A program made the translations under genes and the position numbers. A stretch of DNA of 64,000 nt from Prevotella sp. GTDB lineage: Bacteria > Bacteroidota > Bacteroidia > Bacteroidales > Bacteroidaceae. The notes beneath the pieces were generated by a model, which saw only the letters and a program-made list of their open reading frames with translations, searched no databases and had not been told where the DNA came from. Shown piece by piece: positions 8,941 through 17,687 of this stretch (within the stretch, counting starts at the first letter, position 1; each line of letters starts with the position of its first letter). The stretch spans positions 26,837-90,836 of the forward strand of contig JAEAMQ010000089.1 of the NCBI GenBank assembly GCA_016901395.1, read 5' to 3'.

Positions 8941-9801
8941 TTATTCGTGTCGCAGAATAGCGTCCCTGCATTCTTCCATCAACCATTTGGGGGTGCTTGT
9001 GGCACCACAGATACCAATGGTTTTCACACCCTTGAGCCAGTCGAAGTTGATTTCGTCTGCACTCTCTATCTGATAGCTGTTGGGATTGCCACTCTGGCAT
9101 TCTTTAAATAGCACCTTGCCGTTAGAGCTTTTCCGTCCACTCACAAAGAGAATGAGGTCGTGCTTGGTGGCAAACTCCGCGATGTTGGGCATGCGGTTGG
9201 CCACCTGCCGACAGATGGTATCAAAACTCTTGAAGGTGGCATCCTTGGAGATATGCGACTGGATGTAGTCGATGATTCGATGGAACTCGTCGAGACTTTT
9301 GGTGGTCTGAGAATAGAGGGTGATGTCTCGATTGAAGTCGAGTTTCTTCACATCCTCCAGACTTTCCACCACGATGGCCTCCTGATGGGTCTGTCCTACG
9401 AGCCCTAACACCTCAGCATGGCCACTCTTTCCGAAGATGACCAGCTGACCTTGCGGGATGCTGTCATACTTACGTTTGATACGGCTTTGCAGGGCAAGCA
9501 CCACAGGGCAGGTGGCATCGATAATCTCGATGTTGTTGCGCTTGGCCAGTTCGTAGGTCTCTGGTGGCTCGCCGTGAGCGCGGAGCAGCACCTTCACGTC
9601 GTGCAGTTCCTTCATCTGCTCATGGTTGATGGTGATGAGTCCACGGGCGTGGAGACGGGCAACTTCCATGCTGTTGTGCACGATGTCGCCCAGACAATAG
9701 AGTGTCTTGCTTCGGGCAAGCTCCTCCTCGGCCTTTTGTATGGCTGTGGTGACTCCAAAACAGAAGCCACTTCCGCCGTCGATTTCTATTTGTACGTTCA
9801 T
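8941..9801 (-). CDS. ispH: 4-hydroxy-3-methylbut-2-enyl diphosphate reductase
   Basis: Last step of the MEP isoprenoid pathway: reduces HMBPP to IPP and DMAPP using a [4Fe-4S] cluster. 286 residues, normal length. The three cluster cysteines are visible: GFCFGV (near residue 14), DATCPVV (near 97) and GICGATSTPKW (near 268). The substrate-binding histidines in IVHN and LLRAHGEPP and the SGRKSSNG block are also present. It stands alone on the minus strand, about 170 bases after the DUF1573 gene and separated from it by an inverted repeat. Identification is secure. Confidence 0.97.
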   Translation of the reverse strand: MNVQIEIDGGSGFCFGVTTAIQKAEEELARSKTLYCLGDIVHNSMEVARLHARGLITINHEQMKELHDVKVLLRAHGEPPETYELAKRNNIEIIDATCPVVLALQSRIKRKYDSIPQGQLVIFGKSGHAEVLGLVGQTHQEAIVVESLEDVKKLDFNRDITLYSQTTKSLDEFHRIIDYIQSHISKDATFKSFDTICRQVANRMPNIAEFATKHDLILFVSGRKSSNGKVLFKECQSGNPNSYQIESADEINFDWLKGVKTIGICGATSTPKWLMEECRDAILRHE

Positions 9802-9823
9802 GTTTGATTGACTGATTTTGATT

Positions 9824-9958
9824 GGGGAAGTTAGAGAAGTTTAGGAAGTTAAAGGAGTTAAGACAAATGTCTGCTATCCGATATTAGGATAATGGGCATC
9901 TCTTGATGTATGGACTAATGTCTTAACTTCCTCAACTTCTTTAACTTCCTTAACTCCC
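9824..9958. repeat. Imperfect inverted repeat built of GAAGTTAA-type words
   Basis: The left arm (about 9824-9864) is a run of AAGTTA/GAGTTAAG words. The right arm (about 9920-9958) is its reverse complement in kind (CTTAACTTCC, CTTTAACTTCC, TTAACTCCCC). About 55 bases separate the arms. It sits between the DUF1573 stop and the ispH start. Confidence 0.7.
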
Positions 9959-9972
9959 CCAAAGGGATGTTA

Positions 9973-11037
9973 TTATTGAATATTAATATTAATGACCACC
10001 TTTGTATTCTCCGGGTCGTTGGTAATCATAAGCACGCGTGGTCTGGATCGTGCAGTCTTGAGTTCCTTGGCCAGAGCCGTCACTTTGAGCTTGGCCGTCT
10101 CCCCGGGTTTGATTTCTGTCTTGTTGAGCGACACTTCCAGTCCTGTGGTGAACATTTGGAGTGACCGGATGTTGAGTACAGAGCGTCCCTCGTTGGTAAT
10201 TTCGATTTCTCCTTTCTTCTTGGTCTTGCCTTTAAAACTTCCCAATTCCAGACTGCCGGCCGACAACCGCATCTTCGGGGCGTTGGCACGCTGGGCATCT
10301 GTCATGTTCTCAAAGCCTGGCAGCAACACGGTGGAGACCGTTAGCTCCTTGTCGGCCGACACCTTGTCGCCGAGGAAAGAACCGAGAAACACGGAGGTCT
10401 GGGTCAGTCCGAGGTCGCGCAACCGGTGGGAGTCGAGCACGATGGTAGCTGTGGCGGAGTGGCCGGGGGCTATGCGCGAGGGCGAAACTTCGGCTCTGAG
10501 GTAGTCGGGCAGGTGCATGATGACCGGTTCGGCGGTTTTTGTTCCGTTGTTTTTGATATGGATTTTCTGGAACGGATGGTCGCCGCGGTTCACGTTGTCA
10601 AACTCAATGTCGTTTGCATCGACAGCCAAATCGCCCATCTGATAGGGGTATTCGCCCTGGAAATCCACGATTTCGCCTACCACAACTCCACGCACGGAGA
10701 GTATCGTCGGGTCGCCCGAGGCATTGCTGTAGATGCCTATCTGCTTGTCGAAATGTCCCATCTGCTTGGCGTCGTAGGTGGCGCTCACGGTGAATGTGGC
10801 ACCCGCGGGGATGGCATTCTGGGGATAACTCACCGTGGTGCAACCACAACTTGTGCGCACATTGGTGATGGTGAGCGGCTGTCCGCCACTGTTTTTCATT
10901 TCAAACTCTGCTGTTACAGGATGCTTGAAAACAACCTGACCACAGTCAATAACTTTGCTTTCTGTGGTGATTTCCTGCGCACCGGCGCTCACAAAGGTGA
11001 GCGCAAGCAGTGCGACAGTGATATGTTTTTTGTTCAT
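9973..11037 (-). CDS. Secreted DUF1573 protein
   Basis: 354 residues. The ATG at 11037 begins a signal peptide (MNKKHITVALLALTFVSAGA); a longer frame upstream adds only an arginine-rich stretch and was rejected. DUF1573-type Ig-like modules are visible: FKHPVTAEFEMKNSGGQPL with VRTSCGCTTVSYP (near residues 35-70), a second around VNRGDHPFQKIHIKNNG, and a third around KTKKKGEIEITNEGRSVLNI. The CGCT motif is the family signature. Encoded 43 bases after the macroglobulin-like gene on the same strand, so probably co-transcribed. Function unknown; envelope location is likely. Confidence 0.88.
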   Translation of the reverse strand: MNKKHITVALLALTFVSAGAQEITTESKVIDCGQVVFKHPVTAEFEMKNSGGQPLTITNVRTSCGCTTVSYPQNAIPAGATFTVSATYDAKQMGHFDKQIGIYSNASGDPTILSVRGVVVGEIVDFQGEYPYQMGDLAVDANDIEFDNVNRGDHPFQKIHIKNNGTKTAEPVIMHLPDYLRAEVSPSRIAPGHSATATIVLDSHRLRDLGLTQTSVFLGSFLGDKVSADKELTVSTVLLPGFENMTDAQRANAPKMRLSAGSLELGSFKGKTKKKGEIEITNEGRSVLNIRSLQMFTTGLEVSLNKTEIKPGETAKLKVTALAKELKTARSRPRVLMITNDPENTKVVININIQ

Positions 11038-11080
11038 AATTCTTCGGTAGGGGCTTCTGTTTCTGTCTGTTTTTGAAAGC

Positions 11081-14000
11081 CTAACGGGTGACATGGAGCG
11101 ACTTGCCGGCCTCACGACCTGAAAATTCGGGGCTGTAGGCACACTGTGCCGTGCAGATACCGGTGGAGTAGTCGCCCTCGCGGTCTACATAATACGAGGT
11201 CTCAACGATGTGTTTGCCTTTGGCCAGCTGATCAAAATAGTAGTTGGTCACGTTGTCCTGAGGTGCGCAATAGTATCCGCCGCGGTATCCGCTGAGTTGC
11301 TCGGCGGGCTCCAGACAGGCGGCTCGCTTGTCCTGTACCTGCACGAAGTCGTAGTCGCGGTCGGCCGTGATGGTGATGCGCACAGTGATTTTGTCACCCA
11401 CTTTCAGTTTGTCGATGTCCGTATTGTTCTTGTCTGAGATAATCTCGCGTGTCACTTTGAGGCCCGATGAGGCATCCTTCACATCGGTAGACTTCTGCCA
11501 GAACTGTGCGTAGATGGCTCCCCATGAGGTGCCGTCGCTGGTCTTTTCGGCCGTGAAGGTCTTGGGTTGTGAGGGTTGAACCGAGGTCTTGACATAGCCC
11601 AGACCGGCGGTAGCCTGTGGCAAATCGAGGAGTTTACCGTCTATTCTGAGTGTCGAAAGCTCTCCGGTGGCGAGCTTGGACATATCGGCCCTGCCGTCGT
11701 TGTTGGCCAGGAACGCATAGACTGCATCCACGGCGTTGAGCGGTGTGTCCCATCCGGTGGTGCGCTTCTCCTGCAACAGCCATCGCTGCATTTCCTCCAC
11801 GGTCTTTGTATCGGTCGTATTCAGGGCCTTCATCGCCTCGATTGCAGCCACCTGTGTGGGTATTTTGTAGTCAAACCAACTATAATAAGCCTTCTTGGTA
11901 TCATAGTAACGCCCCATATCCTCTTTGTAAACACTGTACTCGTTGATGCTCTGAAGGTATTCCTTGGCGTGCTGCAGCTTGCCATATTGAGCAAGAATCA
12001 CGGCAGAACCAGCCTTCCCATAGATGGTCAGGTCGGTCGGCAGTTTGTCCAACAAAGCCACAAGATACTTCATATCCTCACTCTGCGGGCGTGCGGCAAG
12101 GGCACTGGCGTAGAGATAATTGCATGCGGTCTCGCTTGGAGCAAGGTGCCTTGCGCCCTTCTTTTCCTGCTTTTTCAGTTCCCTTACTTCCTCTGCCATA
12201 CGGCGGTCGAGGTAAGAGAAGGCTTGGTCGAGCATGTCTTTCCGGTCGCCAGAAGTACCAATCATGGCGTTCAGACGGGTCAATATCTTGGTCACGGCCA
12301 TCGTCATGTAAGTACTTCCGCGCATTCCCGGCCACCAAGAGAATGATCCATCCGGGTTCTGGAGGGCTTCAAGCTTCGACATGAAGGTCGAAAGGCGATA
12401 GCCAATCGTGGACTCATCGAGGAAGTTGACAAGCTGTTGCTTCTGCGAAGTCTCCTTCTCGGCATCGGCAACCCAAGGCGTTTCCGAGAGCACAAGACTC
12501 TTGAGGTCCTCGTTTTTCTGCAGACTGCTCATGAGGGAAGTCTCCTTTCCGGTCTCCTGTTGCCAGAGTTTGAGGGTCTGTGCAATCTTCGGCGACGACT
12601 GAAGGAGATGCTGTCCGATGGCGTTGGCATAGATGGCGGCTGCCAAGGAGATAGCATTCCGGTCGTAAGGATTGGCTATCGTGGGCAGCGCCTGAACCAT
12701 CAGCCATGCCGGATGATTGGTGTATTCGACGGTAAGACGGTTGTTCCGGTCGTTCATCGGGAAGAGCTGGCTCAGGTCAATGGTCTTTGTGCCGGCACCA
12801 TTCTGTGTGAACGGCACCGTCGTGGTGACGTATTCGCGGTTGGGCAACAACGGAAGGTAGTGCTGTTCACCATCGCTAAAGCCCTTGCCCTCGGCGATGA
12901 CGCGGGCAATAAACAGGCTGTTGCCCTTGCTTGACAAGGCCAATTGGTCAGCATCGACATCGAAATAGGCGTTCTCTGTCTTGCTGCTTTCGACGGCAAA
13001 CGGTTTTGTCCATTCGCTGACAACGTTCTCTGTTTCCGGATCCAAGAGCTGCAAGCGCACTGTTCCACTGGCTTTTCGCTCAGAGGTATTGAAGATACGG
13101 GTGGAGATTTGAGCCTTATCGCCCATGCGGATGAAGCGTGGCAGGTTGGGCTGCACCATCACAACCTTCTTCGCCACAGCGTCAGCCTCAATCTGTCCGT
13201 AGTTGATTTCCTCGTCGTGGGCAAGTCCCATGAAGTGCCAAGTGGTGACACTCTCGGGCAAAGTGAATTTGATGGCTACATTGCCTTGGGCGTCAGAGGT
13301 GAGGGCGGGGTAGAAGAAGGCGGTCTCGTTGAGGTTCTCACGCACCTGCACATCGCCATTCCCCTGCTCGGAAGAGGCATCGTCGGCATCGCCAGCAACG
13401 TCTTTGGCCATCATGGGCTTGGCTTGTAACTCGACTTCCCTCAGTACATTTCCGCTTGCTGCACTCTTTGTTGTTGAGAGTTCTGCAGATCCATCCATGC
13501 TCCTCGCGGTTACGTCCATCCTCTTGTTACCCCTCACACGAACACTGCCAACGCTCATGGGCATGATCCTTGAACGTGAATAGAAGGTATAAGGAGTGGC
13601 AAATCCAAACATCAGCGCATCCCAATGGGAGAAGTCCAACTCCCGTTCGGAGAGTGCCTTGAAATCCTGAAAACCGTAGAGTCCCACTGTAGCGTTGCTG
13701 CCTCCTCCCCATTGTGTGTAGGGCAATGTAAGTCGATAGTCGTTGTTGAAATACCACTTGTGGCTACGGATGGCATCCAGACTCTTGTCGTACATGGTGG
13801 CCAGCAACTGCGCACGGGCCGGTTTGCCATCGGGAGAGAATACCTGCAGTGTCCATTCCTCTTTCTGACCAGGCGTGAGTTTGTCGCGGAACGTCTTCCA
13901 AGCGAGGTTCAGATGATTGTCGGGAACGGGGCGACGCAACTGTACAATGTGTCGATAGAGACGGCCTCGACGCACCCAGGCCATGTTGATGGTGATGCCG

Positions 14001-16636
14001 TCGCCATAGGAAGGCTTGTAAACGAGCTTCTCGGTATGCACTTCGTTGCTCAGCACCTTACTGCCTTTCTCCAATATCTTGTTACCACAATAGACCGAAT
14101 AGTACACGTGTGTGTCCTCGTCGGAGGTGCCCACCTGCAGGTAAATGGGTTTGCCGTCACTGGGGAACTGGTCGCCCGAAACATAGAACCAGTCGTGAGT
14201 CTCCACCACCGGCTTCTTATCGGCATAGCTGAAGACCACTACATCCTGCTCCACGGTGTCTTCCTCGCAGATGGCTTCAAGATGATGTTTGCCCGAAGCA
14301 AACTTCTGTTCGATCGTGAGACGCTTGTTGGCTGCACCGATTTTCCATGCGCCGCCATCGAAACGATAGCGCACGATGCCTTCTATCTCCTCTCCGGCAA
14401 CATTGCGTCGGGTAAAGCTGAAAGTCTTGAGACTGTCGCGCAGCTGCTTGGAAGGTAGGTCGACGGTGAGGAAAGACGACCGGTTGCTCAGCGGAAGCGA
14501 TGCCGCTCCCTCACGGGTCTCACCCGAAAGGTCGGTCACCTTGGCATTCACCACCATATTATATAATACGGGACGGTCGAGTTCCTGATTGTCGGGATAG
14601 ACCATCGGCACGCTCACCATGAAGCTACCGTCATCGGCTGTTACCGCGGAGTCAGTGAGCACATCGCTGTTATCCGTAGTGCCCATCCATCGCCACCACA
14701 GACTTTGTCTCCGCTGCACGGTGTAAGTCACCTTCGCACCCTGCACCGGCACCCCCGCATAACTCTTTGCCGTACCCTTCAAGAGCACGGTGTCGCCCGC
14801 ATGATACTCCTTTTTGTAAGGCTCAAACTCCACTTGGAATGTGGGCCGCTTGTATTGTTCCACTTGGAATGATGCCGTGTTGGAATAACGATTGCCCTTG
14901 ACCACGGCCGTGAACCTGCCGGTAAGACCGCTCTGGGGCAATGTGAAATCGGCTGCGGCCGTGCCAAAACGGTCGGTACTCACCTTGTTGGTACCCACCT
15001 CTTTGCCGTTGGCGTCAAGGAGTTGGAAGGTCAGTTGCTCATCGGCAATGGCATCAGACTTCAGCTCTTTGTTGTCTTTGTGCCAGGCAATGGCCGCTAC
15101 GTGCACCTGCTGGCCAGGTCTGTATATAGACCGGTCAGTGAAAACTCTGATCCTATCTTCCTGTGGAACGTACTCCCAGTAGTTGTAATAGCTGTCGACA
15201 AAGAACTTTCCGCAGGCATGGTCGTTGTCGGTATAGACATAGATGTAGGGTCTGGTGCGCTTCCATTGGTAGTAGGCCTCACCATTCTTGTTGGTTGTCA
15301 GTCGGTCGACCGTAGCCTTCTCGTTGTCGTAGATACCATTCGTGGTCAGTTCGATGGTGGCTCCCGACACAGGCTTTCCGGTCGTGGCGTTGACCACCAC
15401 AAACCGATAGGAGTTGTCGGGCTGTGCCTCATGCATCACGTAAAGGTCGCTCACACGCAGCAGGTTGCGCTGCGGGGCGATGTCTTTGTTGTCGGTGGTA
15501 GCCTCAATGAGATAGACACCCACCGGCATTCCCTCCAACGTGATGGAGTCGGAGTTCTCCTTCCAAGCCGGCTGACCGATGTATCGGCGCTGAATGGTCT
15601 GCACCGTGCCGGGGAAAATGAGTTTCTGCAGCTTGGCATAGTCGTCCTTATCGTTGGGGTCGAGCTGCGTATTGCCGTTCACATTGAGCCGGAACACGCT
15701 CACGTTGAGTTCCCCGACGTTGCGGATGGAGTTCACCCGTAGCTTGCGCTCGGCATTCGGCAGCAGCATGTAGTCGCCGATATTGATGTTGTAAGAGGGG
15801 CGTTGCAGTTCGCTGAGGGCATTGCGCAGCACATTCATTCTGGGCCATGATCCCCATCGGCTAAGAGCGTAATTGATATAGTTCACGCGGTCTTCAGTCG
15901 TAGCATCGTTAGACACCGACATGAAACGGTAGTGTTCAATGGCCAGTTCGCCGGCCTCGCGCAGGTCTGAATACTCTCGGATGAGCGAGTCCACCATCTG
16001 TAGATACTTCGATTTCTTGCACTCACACTCGCCGCTCTGCCGCTTGGCCATGATTTCATAGCACGCACTGATGCAAGCCGCGGCACGGTTGCCCTTCTCC
16101 GTGTAGTACTGTCGCAGGGTGGTAAAGTCGCCCGCCTCGAAGCCCAACACGTGGAGCAGGTCATCATAGAATATCTTGCTGTCGATGCCATTGAGCATCG
16201 CCGGCTCGTATTCGCGGTCCTGATGCTGGGCCAGCAACTGCGGATTGGCCATCGATTTCGCAAACCACTGCTTGCTCTTATCCTCTTTGTCGCCGATGTT
16301 TTGGTATAGCTTTCCGAGCACCGAGGCATAGACAGCCTGCAGCACGGGGTCTTTCGCGGCTTGTGCTTTCTGCTCCAACCTGTCAATCTCCACATCAGCG
16401 GAGTCGGGCGAAATTTGCGTGTTGACAGCCGAGCGCATGAGTTGGGCCTTGATCAAATGACCATACTGGGCCTCCTTTTCGGCTTTGCGCGCTATCTGAT
16501 CCAGCCATTCTATCTGTGTTTTAGGCAGGTCTTTGGTCTGGGCTTCGCTCACCTTTTTCCAAAGCGACGAGTAACTTTGTCCGAACATCGACAGCGGTAA
16601 TAGCATCATGGCAAGTGTATAGATAATTTTTTTCAT
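11081..16636 (-). CDS. Alpha-2-macroglobulin-like protein without a thioester motif
   Basis: 1851 residues with a signal peptide (MKKIIYTLAMMLLPLSMFG). Order of parts: helical N-terminal region (about 20-290), a carboxypeptidase-regulatory-like or MG module near 410 (NATTGKPVSGATIELTT), the MG2 signature VFTDRSIYRPGQQVHVA near 500, further MG domains, a linker rich in Gly/Ser/Asp around 1050-1100 where a bait region would be, the A2M core (YPALTSDAQGNVAIKFTLPE and TTWHFMGLA, near 1110), and an alpha/alpha-toroid domain from about 1310. At the position of the CxEQ thioester (normally YPYGCxEQ) it has NPYDRNAISLAAA, so covalent trapping of proteases is not expected. Bacterial relatives are periplasmic or outer-membrane-anchored defence proteins. 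Here the partner gene is a DUF1573 protein rather than a penicillin-binding protein 1C. Confidence 0.9.
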   Translation of the reverse strand: MKKIIYTLAMMLLPLSMFGQSYSSLWKKVSEAQTKDLPKTQIEWLDQIARKAEKEAQYGHLIKAQLMRSAVNTQISPDSADVEIDRLEQKAQAAKDPVLQAVYASVLGKLYQNIGDKEDKSKQWFAKSMANPQLLAQHQDREYEPAMLNGIDSKIFYDDLLHVLGFEAGDFTTLRQYYTEKGNRAAACISACYEIMAKRQSGECECKKSKYLQMVDSLIREYSDLREAGELAIEHYRFMSVSNDATTEDRVNYINYALSRWGSWPRMNVLRNALSELQRPSYNINIGDYMLLPNAERKLRVNSIRNVGELNVSVFRLNVNGNTQLDPNDKDDYAKLQKLIFPGTVQTIQRRYIGQPAWKENSDSITLEGMPVGVYLIEATTDNKDIAPQRNLLRVSDLYVMHEAQPDNSYRFVVVNATTGKPVSGATIELTTNGIYDNEKATVDRLTTNKNGEAYYQWKRTRPYIYVYTDNDHACGKFFVDSYYNYWEYVPQEDRIRVFTDRSIYRPGQQVHVAAIAWHKDNKELKSDAIADEQLTFQLLDANGKEVGTNKVSTDRFGTAAADFTLPQSGLTGRFTAVVKGNRYSNTASFQVEQYKRPTFQVEFEPYKKEYHAGDTVLLKGTAKSYAGVPVQGAKVTYTVQRRQSLWWRWMGTTDNSDVLTDSAVTADDGSFMVSVPMVYPDNQELDRPVLYNMVVNAKVTDLSGETREGAASLPLSNRSSFLTVDLPSKQLRDSLKTFSFTRRNVAGEEIEGIVRYRFDGGAWKIGAANKRLTIEQKFASGKHHLEAICEEDTVEQDVVVFSYADKKPVVETHDWFYVSGDQFPSDGKPIYLQVGTSDEDTHVYYSVYCGNKILEKGSKVLSNEVHTEKLVYKPSYGDGITINMAWVRRGRLYRHIVQLRRPVPDNHLNLAWKTFRDKLTPGQKEEWTLQVFSPDGKPARAQLLATMYDKSLDAIRSHKWYFNNDYRLTLPYTQWGGGSNATVGLYGFQDFKALSERELDFSHWDALMFGFATPYTFYSRSRIMPMSVGSVRVRGNKRMDVTARSMDGSAELSTTKSAASGNVLREVELQAKPMMAKDVAGDADDASSEQGNGDVQVRENLNETAFFYPALTSDAQGNVAIKFTLPESVTTWHFMGLAHDEEINYGQIEADAVAKKVVMVQPNLPRFIRMGDKAQISTRIFNTSERKASGTVRLQLLDPETENVVSEWTKPFAVESSKTENAYFDVDADQLALSSKGNSLFIARVIAEGKGFSDGEQHYLPLLPNREYVTTTVPFTQNGAGTKTIDLSQLFPMNDRNNRLTVEYTNHPAWLMVQALPTIANPYDRNAISLAAAIYANAIGQHLLQSSPKIAQTLKLWQQETGKETSLMSSLQKNEDLKSLVLSETPWVADAEKETSQKQQLVNFLDESTIGYRLSTFMSKLEALQNPDGSFSWWPGMRGSTYMTMAVTKILTRLNAMIGTSGDRKDMLDQAFSYLDRRMAEEVRELKKQEKKGARHLAPSETACNYLYASALAARPQSEDMKYLVALLDKLPTDLTIYGKAGSAVILAQYGKLQHAKEYLQSINEYSVYKEDMGRYYDTKKAYYSWFDYKIPTQVAAIEAMKALNTTDTKTVEEMQRWLLQEKRTTGWDTPLNAVDAVYAFLANNDGRADMSKLATGELSTLRIDGKLLDLPQATAGLGYVKTSVQPSQPKTFTAEKTSDGTSWGAIYAQFWQKSTDVKDASSGLKVTREIISDKNNTDIDKLKVGDKITVRITITADRDYDFVQVQDKRAACLEPAEQLSGYRGGYYCAPQDNVTNYYFDQLAKGKHIVETSYYVDREGDYSTGICTAQCAYSPEFSGREAGKSLHVTR

Positions 16637-16661
16637 GCGAAATCTATGATTGATGATATTG

Positions 16662-16669
16662 CAAAGATA
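16662..16669 (-). promoter_or_regulatory. -7 box of the macroglobulin-like gene
   Basis: TATCTTTG on the minus strand, 26 bases before the ATG at 16636. Exact match to TAnnTTTG. No clear -33 element. Confidence 0.6.
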
Positions 16670-16796
16670 AGTATTTTAATTGAAAGTTTGGAAATTCTAT
16701 TGCATCATTTATCATTTTTTCAAACGTAGATAATGATGTTCCTTTTTAGAGATTTTTGACGATAGACCAGTTGCTTGTTTGTAATAGTAATCCAAA

Positions 16797-16827
16797 AAGG
16801 AACCTACTCATCGCGAGCCGGTTCCTT
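16797..16827 (-). terminator. Isolated terminator-like hairpin
   Basis: AAGGAACC and GGTTCCTT form an 8-bp stem around a 15-base loop. On the minus strand a T5 run follows directly. No gene is recognised upstream of it on that strand, so it may end a transcript from the repeat-rich region. Confidence 0.45.
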
Positions 16828-17084
16828 CAAAAAACAGTAATTAACTCAAAATTTATAATCTATTGACTTGCTTCAAATATTTTAAAAAAACTACTTACAT
16901 AACGATGTTGTATGCCCCTTTATTTCATAAAGATTAGGATTTAAATTGTATTAACATTTCTTTTTACATTTTGGACGAATTGGAAATGTTTTTAACTTGT
17001 TGTAATTCAAATTTTCTGTAACCTTAAACATGGGCATTCTTTCTTTGTATATTAATCTGTTGTTTTGACCATAAGGCTTTATTG

Positions 17085-17179
17085 TTATCGTATTGCGTTC
17101 GAAGTACGAGCGTATTGCGAACGGAGTACACGTGCATTTCGAACGGAGTACGCGTGTACTTCGAACGCAATACGGTAAC
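17085..17179. repeat. Four tandem 22-bp units within a large palindrome
   Basis: Units begin at 17089, 17111, 17133 and 17155. The outer arms CGTATTGCGTTCGAAGTAC (17089-17107) and GTACTTCGAACGCAATACG (17156-17174) are perfect 19-bp inverted repeats, extended to 24 bp with one mismatch (17085/17179). The inner units share GAACGGAGTAC. The same 22-bp period is found at 31354, 48354 and 61247 with a different core sequence. Confidence 0.85.
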
Positions 17180-17235
17180 AGATAGGCCCAAAGCCAGTTT
17201 GTAAAGGTATAAAGGGGGTGTGACAATGGGTGTTC

Positions 17236-17507
17236 TTTAGAACAAAATGACATAATGTTTTTTCATAATGACAAATTTATTTCCAACCTCTGACATAAGA
17301 AACGCCAGCGTTTCAAAATGACATACAGATCACCTTGGGGGATGGGGATAGCTGTAAATAATAAGGATGACACTCCGCCCAAATGGTAGTTTGTCACACC
17401 CAAGAGACATTTCAACCTGTCCTTATGAAACGCTTGCGTTTCTTTTGTCATTAGGCCCTGAGAATAATTCTGTCATTATGTTAAAACATTTTGTCCTTTT
17501 GTTCTAA
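17236..17507. repeat. Long imperfect inverted repeat, ~105-base arms
   Basis: The left arm begins TTTAGAACAAAATGACATAA. The right arm, reverse-complemented, begins TTTAGAACAAAAGGACAAAA and stays alignable through AAGAAACGCCAGCGTTTC versus AAGAAACGCAAGCGTTTC. Each arm carries its own small palindrome (GAAACGC-GCGTTTC). The word TGACA recurs along both arms. The central ~60 bases (about 17340-17400) hold further TGACA/TGTCA words. No protein-coding frame of note. Confidence 0.8.
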
Positions 17508-17572
17508 AAATTTTTGTGTTGTTATGGTATTTGGGATATAGCCTGATATCCTCATGTTAGCATTATCAACGA

Positions 17573-17600
17573 AAAAAGCCATCTCCGAAGAAATGGCTTT
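17573..17600 (-). terminator. Terminator of cmk
   Basis: AAAGCCAT and ATGGCTTT form the stem around CTCCGAAGAA. On the minus strand it is followed by a T6 run. It lies about 90 bases after the cmk stop. Confidence 0.75.
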
Positions 17601-17687
17601 GATATTATTTGGTCATTAAATGAGGCCGTGTTAAACTATAGATTTAGTTCAGACAATCATCATATTGGACTGATTGACAACCAATCA

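Larger units (their letters stand above)
16670..17627. other. Gene-free kilobase with several inverted repeats
   Basis: No reading frame here has protein-family character. It contains an isolated terminator-like hairpin (16797-16827), a 22-bp-period palindromic array (17085-17179), a ~270-base long inverted repeat (17236-17507) and the cmk terminator (17573-17600). Frames on the minus strand at 16951-17253 and 17263-17451 run through these repeats and look accidental. Confidence 0.7.

Noticed and set aside
16780..16796. Extra unit of the 22-bp family (AATAGTAATCC)
   Set aside because: Only a short partial match without palindrome or period.
16951..17253. 100-codon minus-strand frame
   Set aside because: Spans the 22-bp palindromic array; low-complexity and no family resemblance.
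17263..17451. 62-codon minus-strand frame
   Set aside because: Lies inside the long inverted repeat; no start signal or family resemblance.
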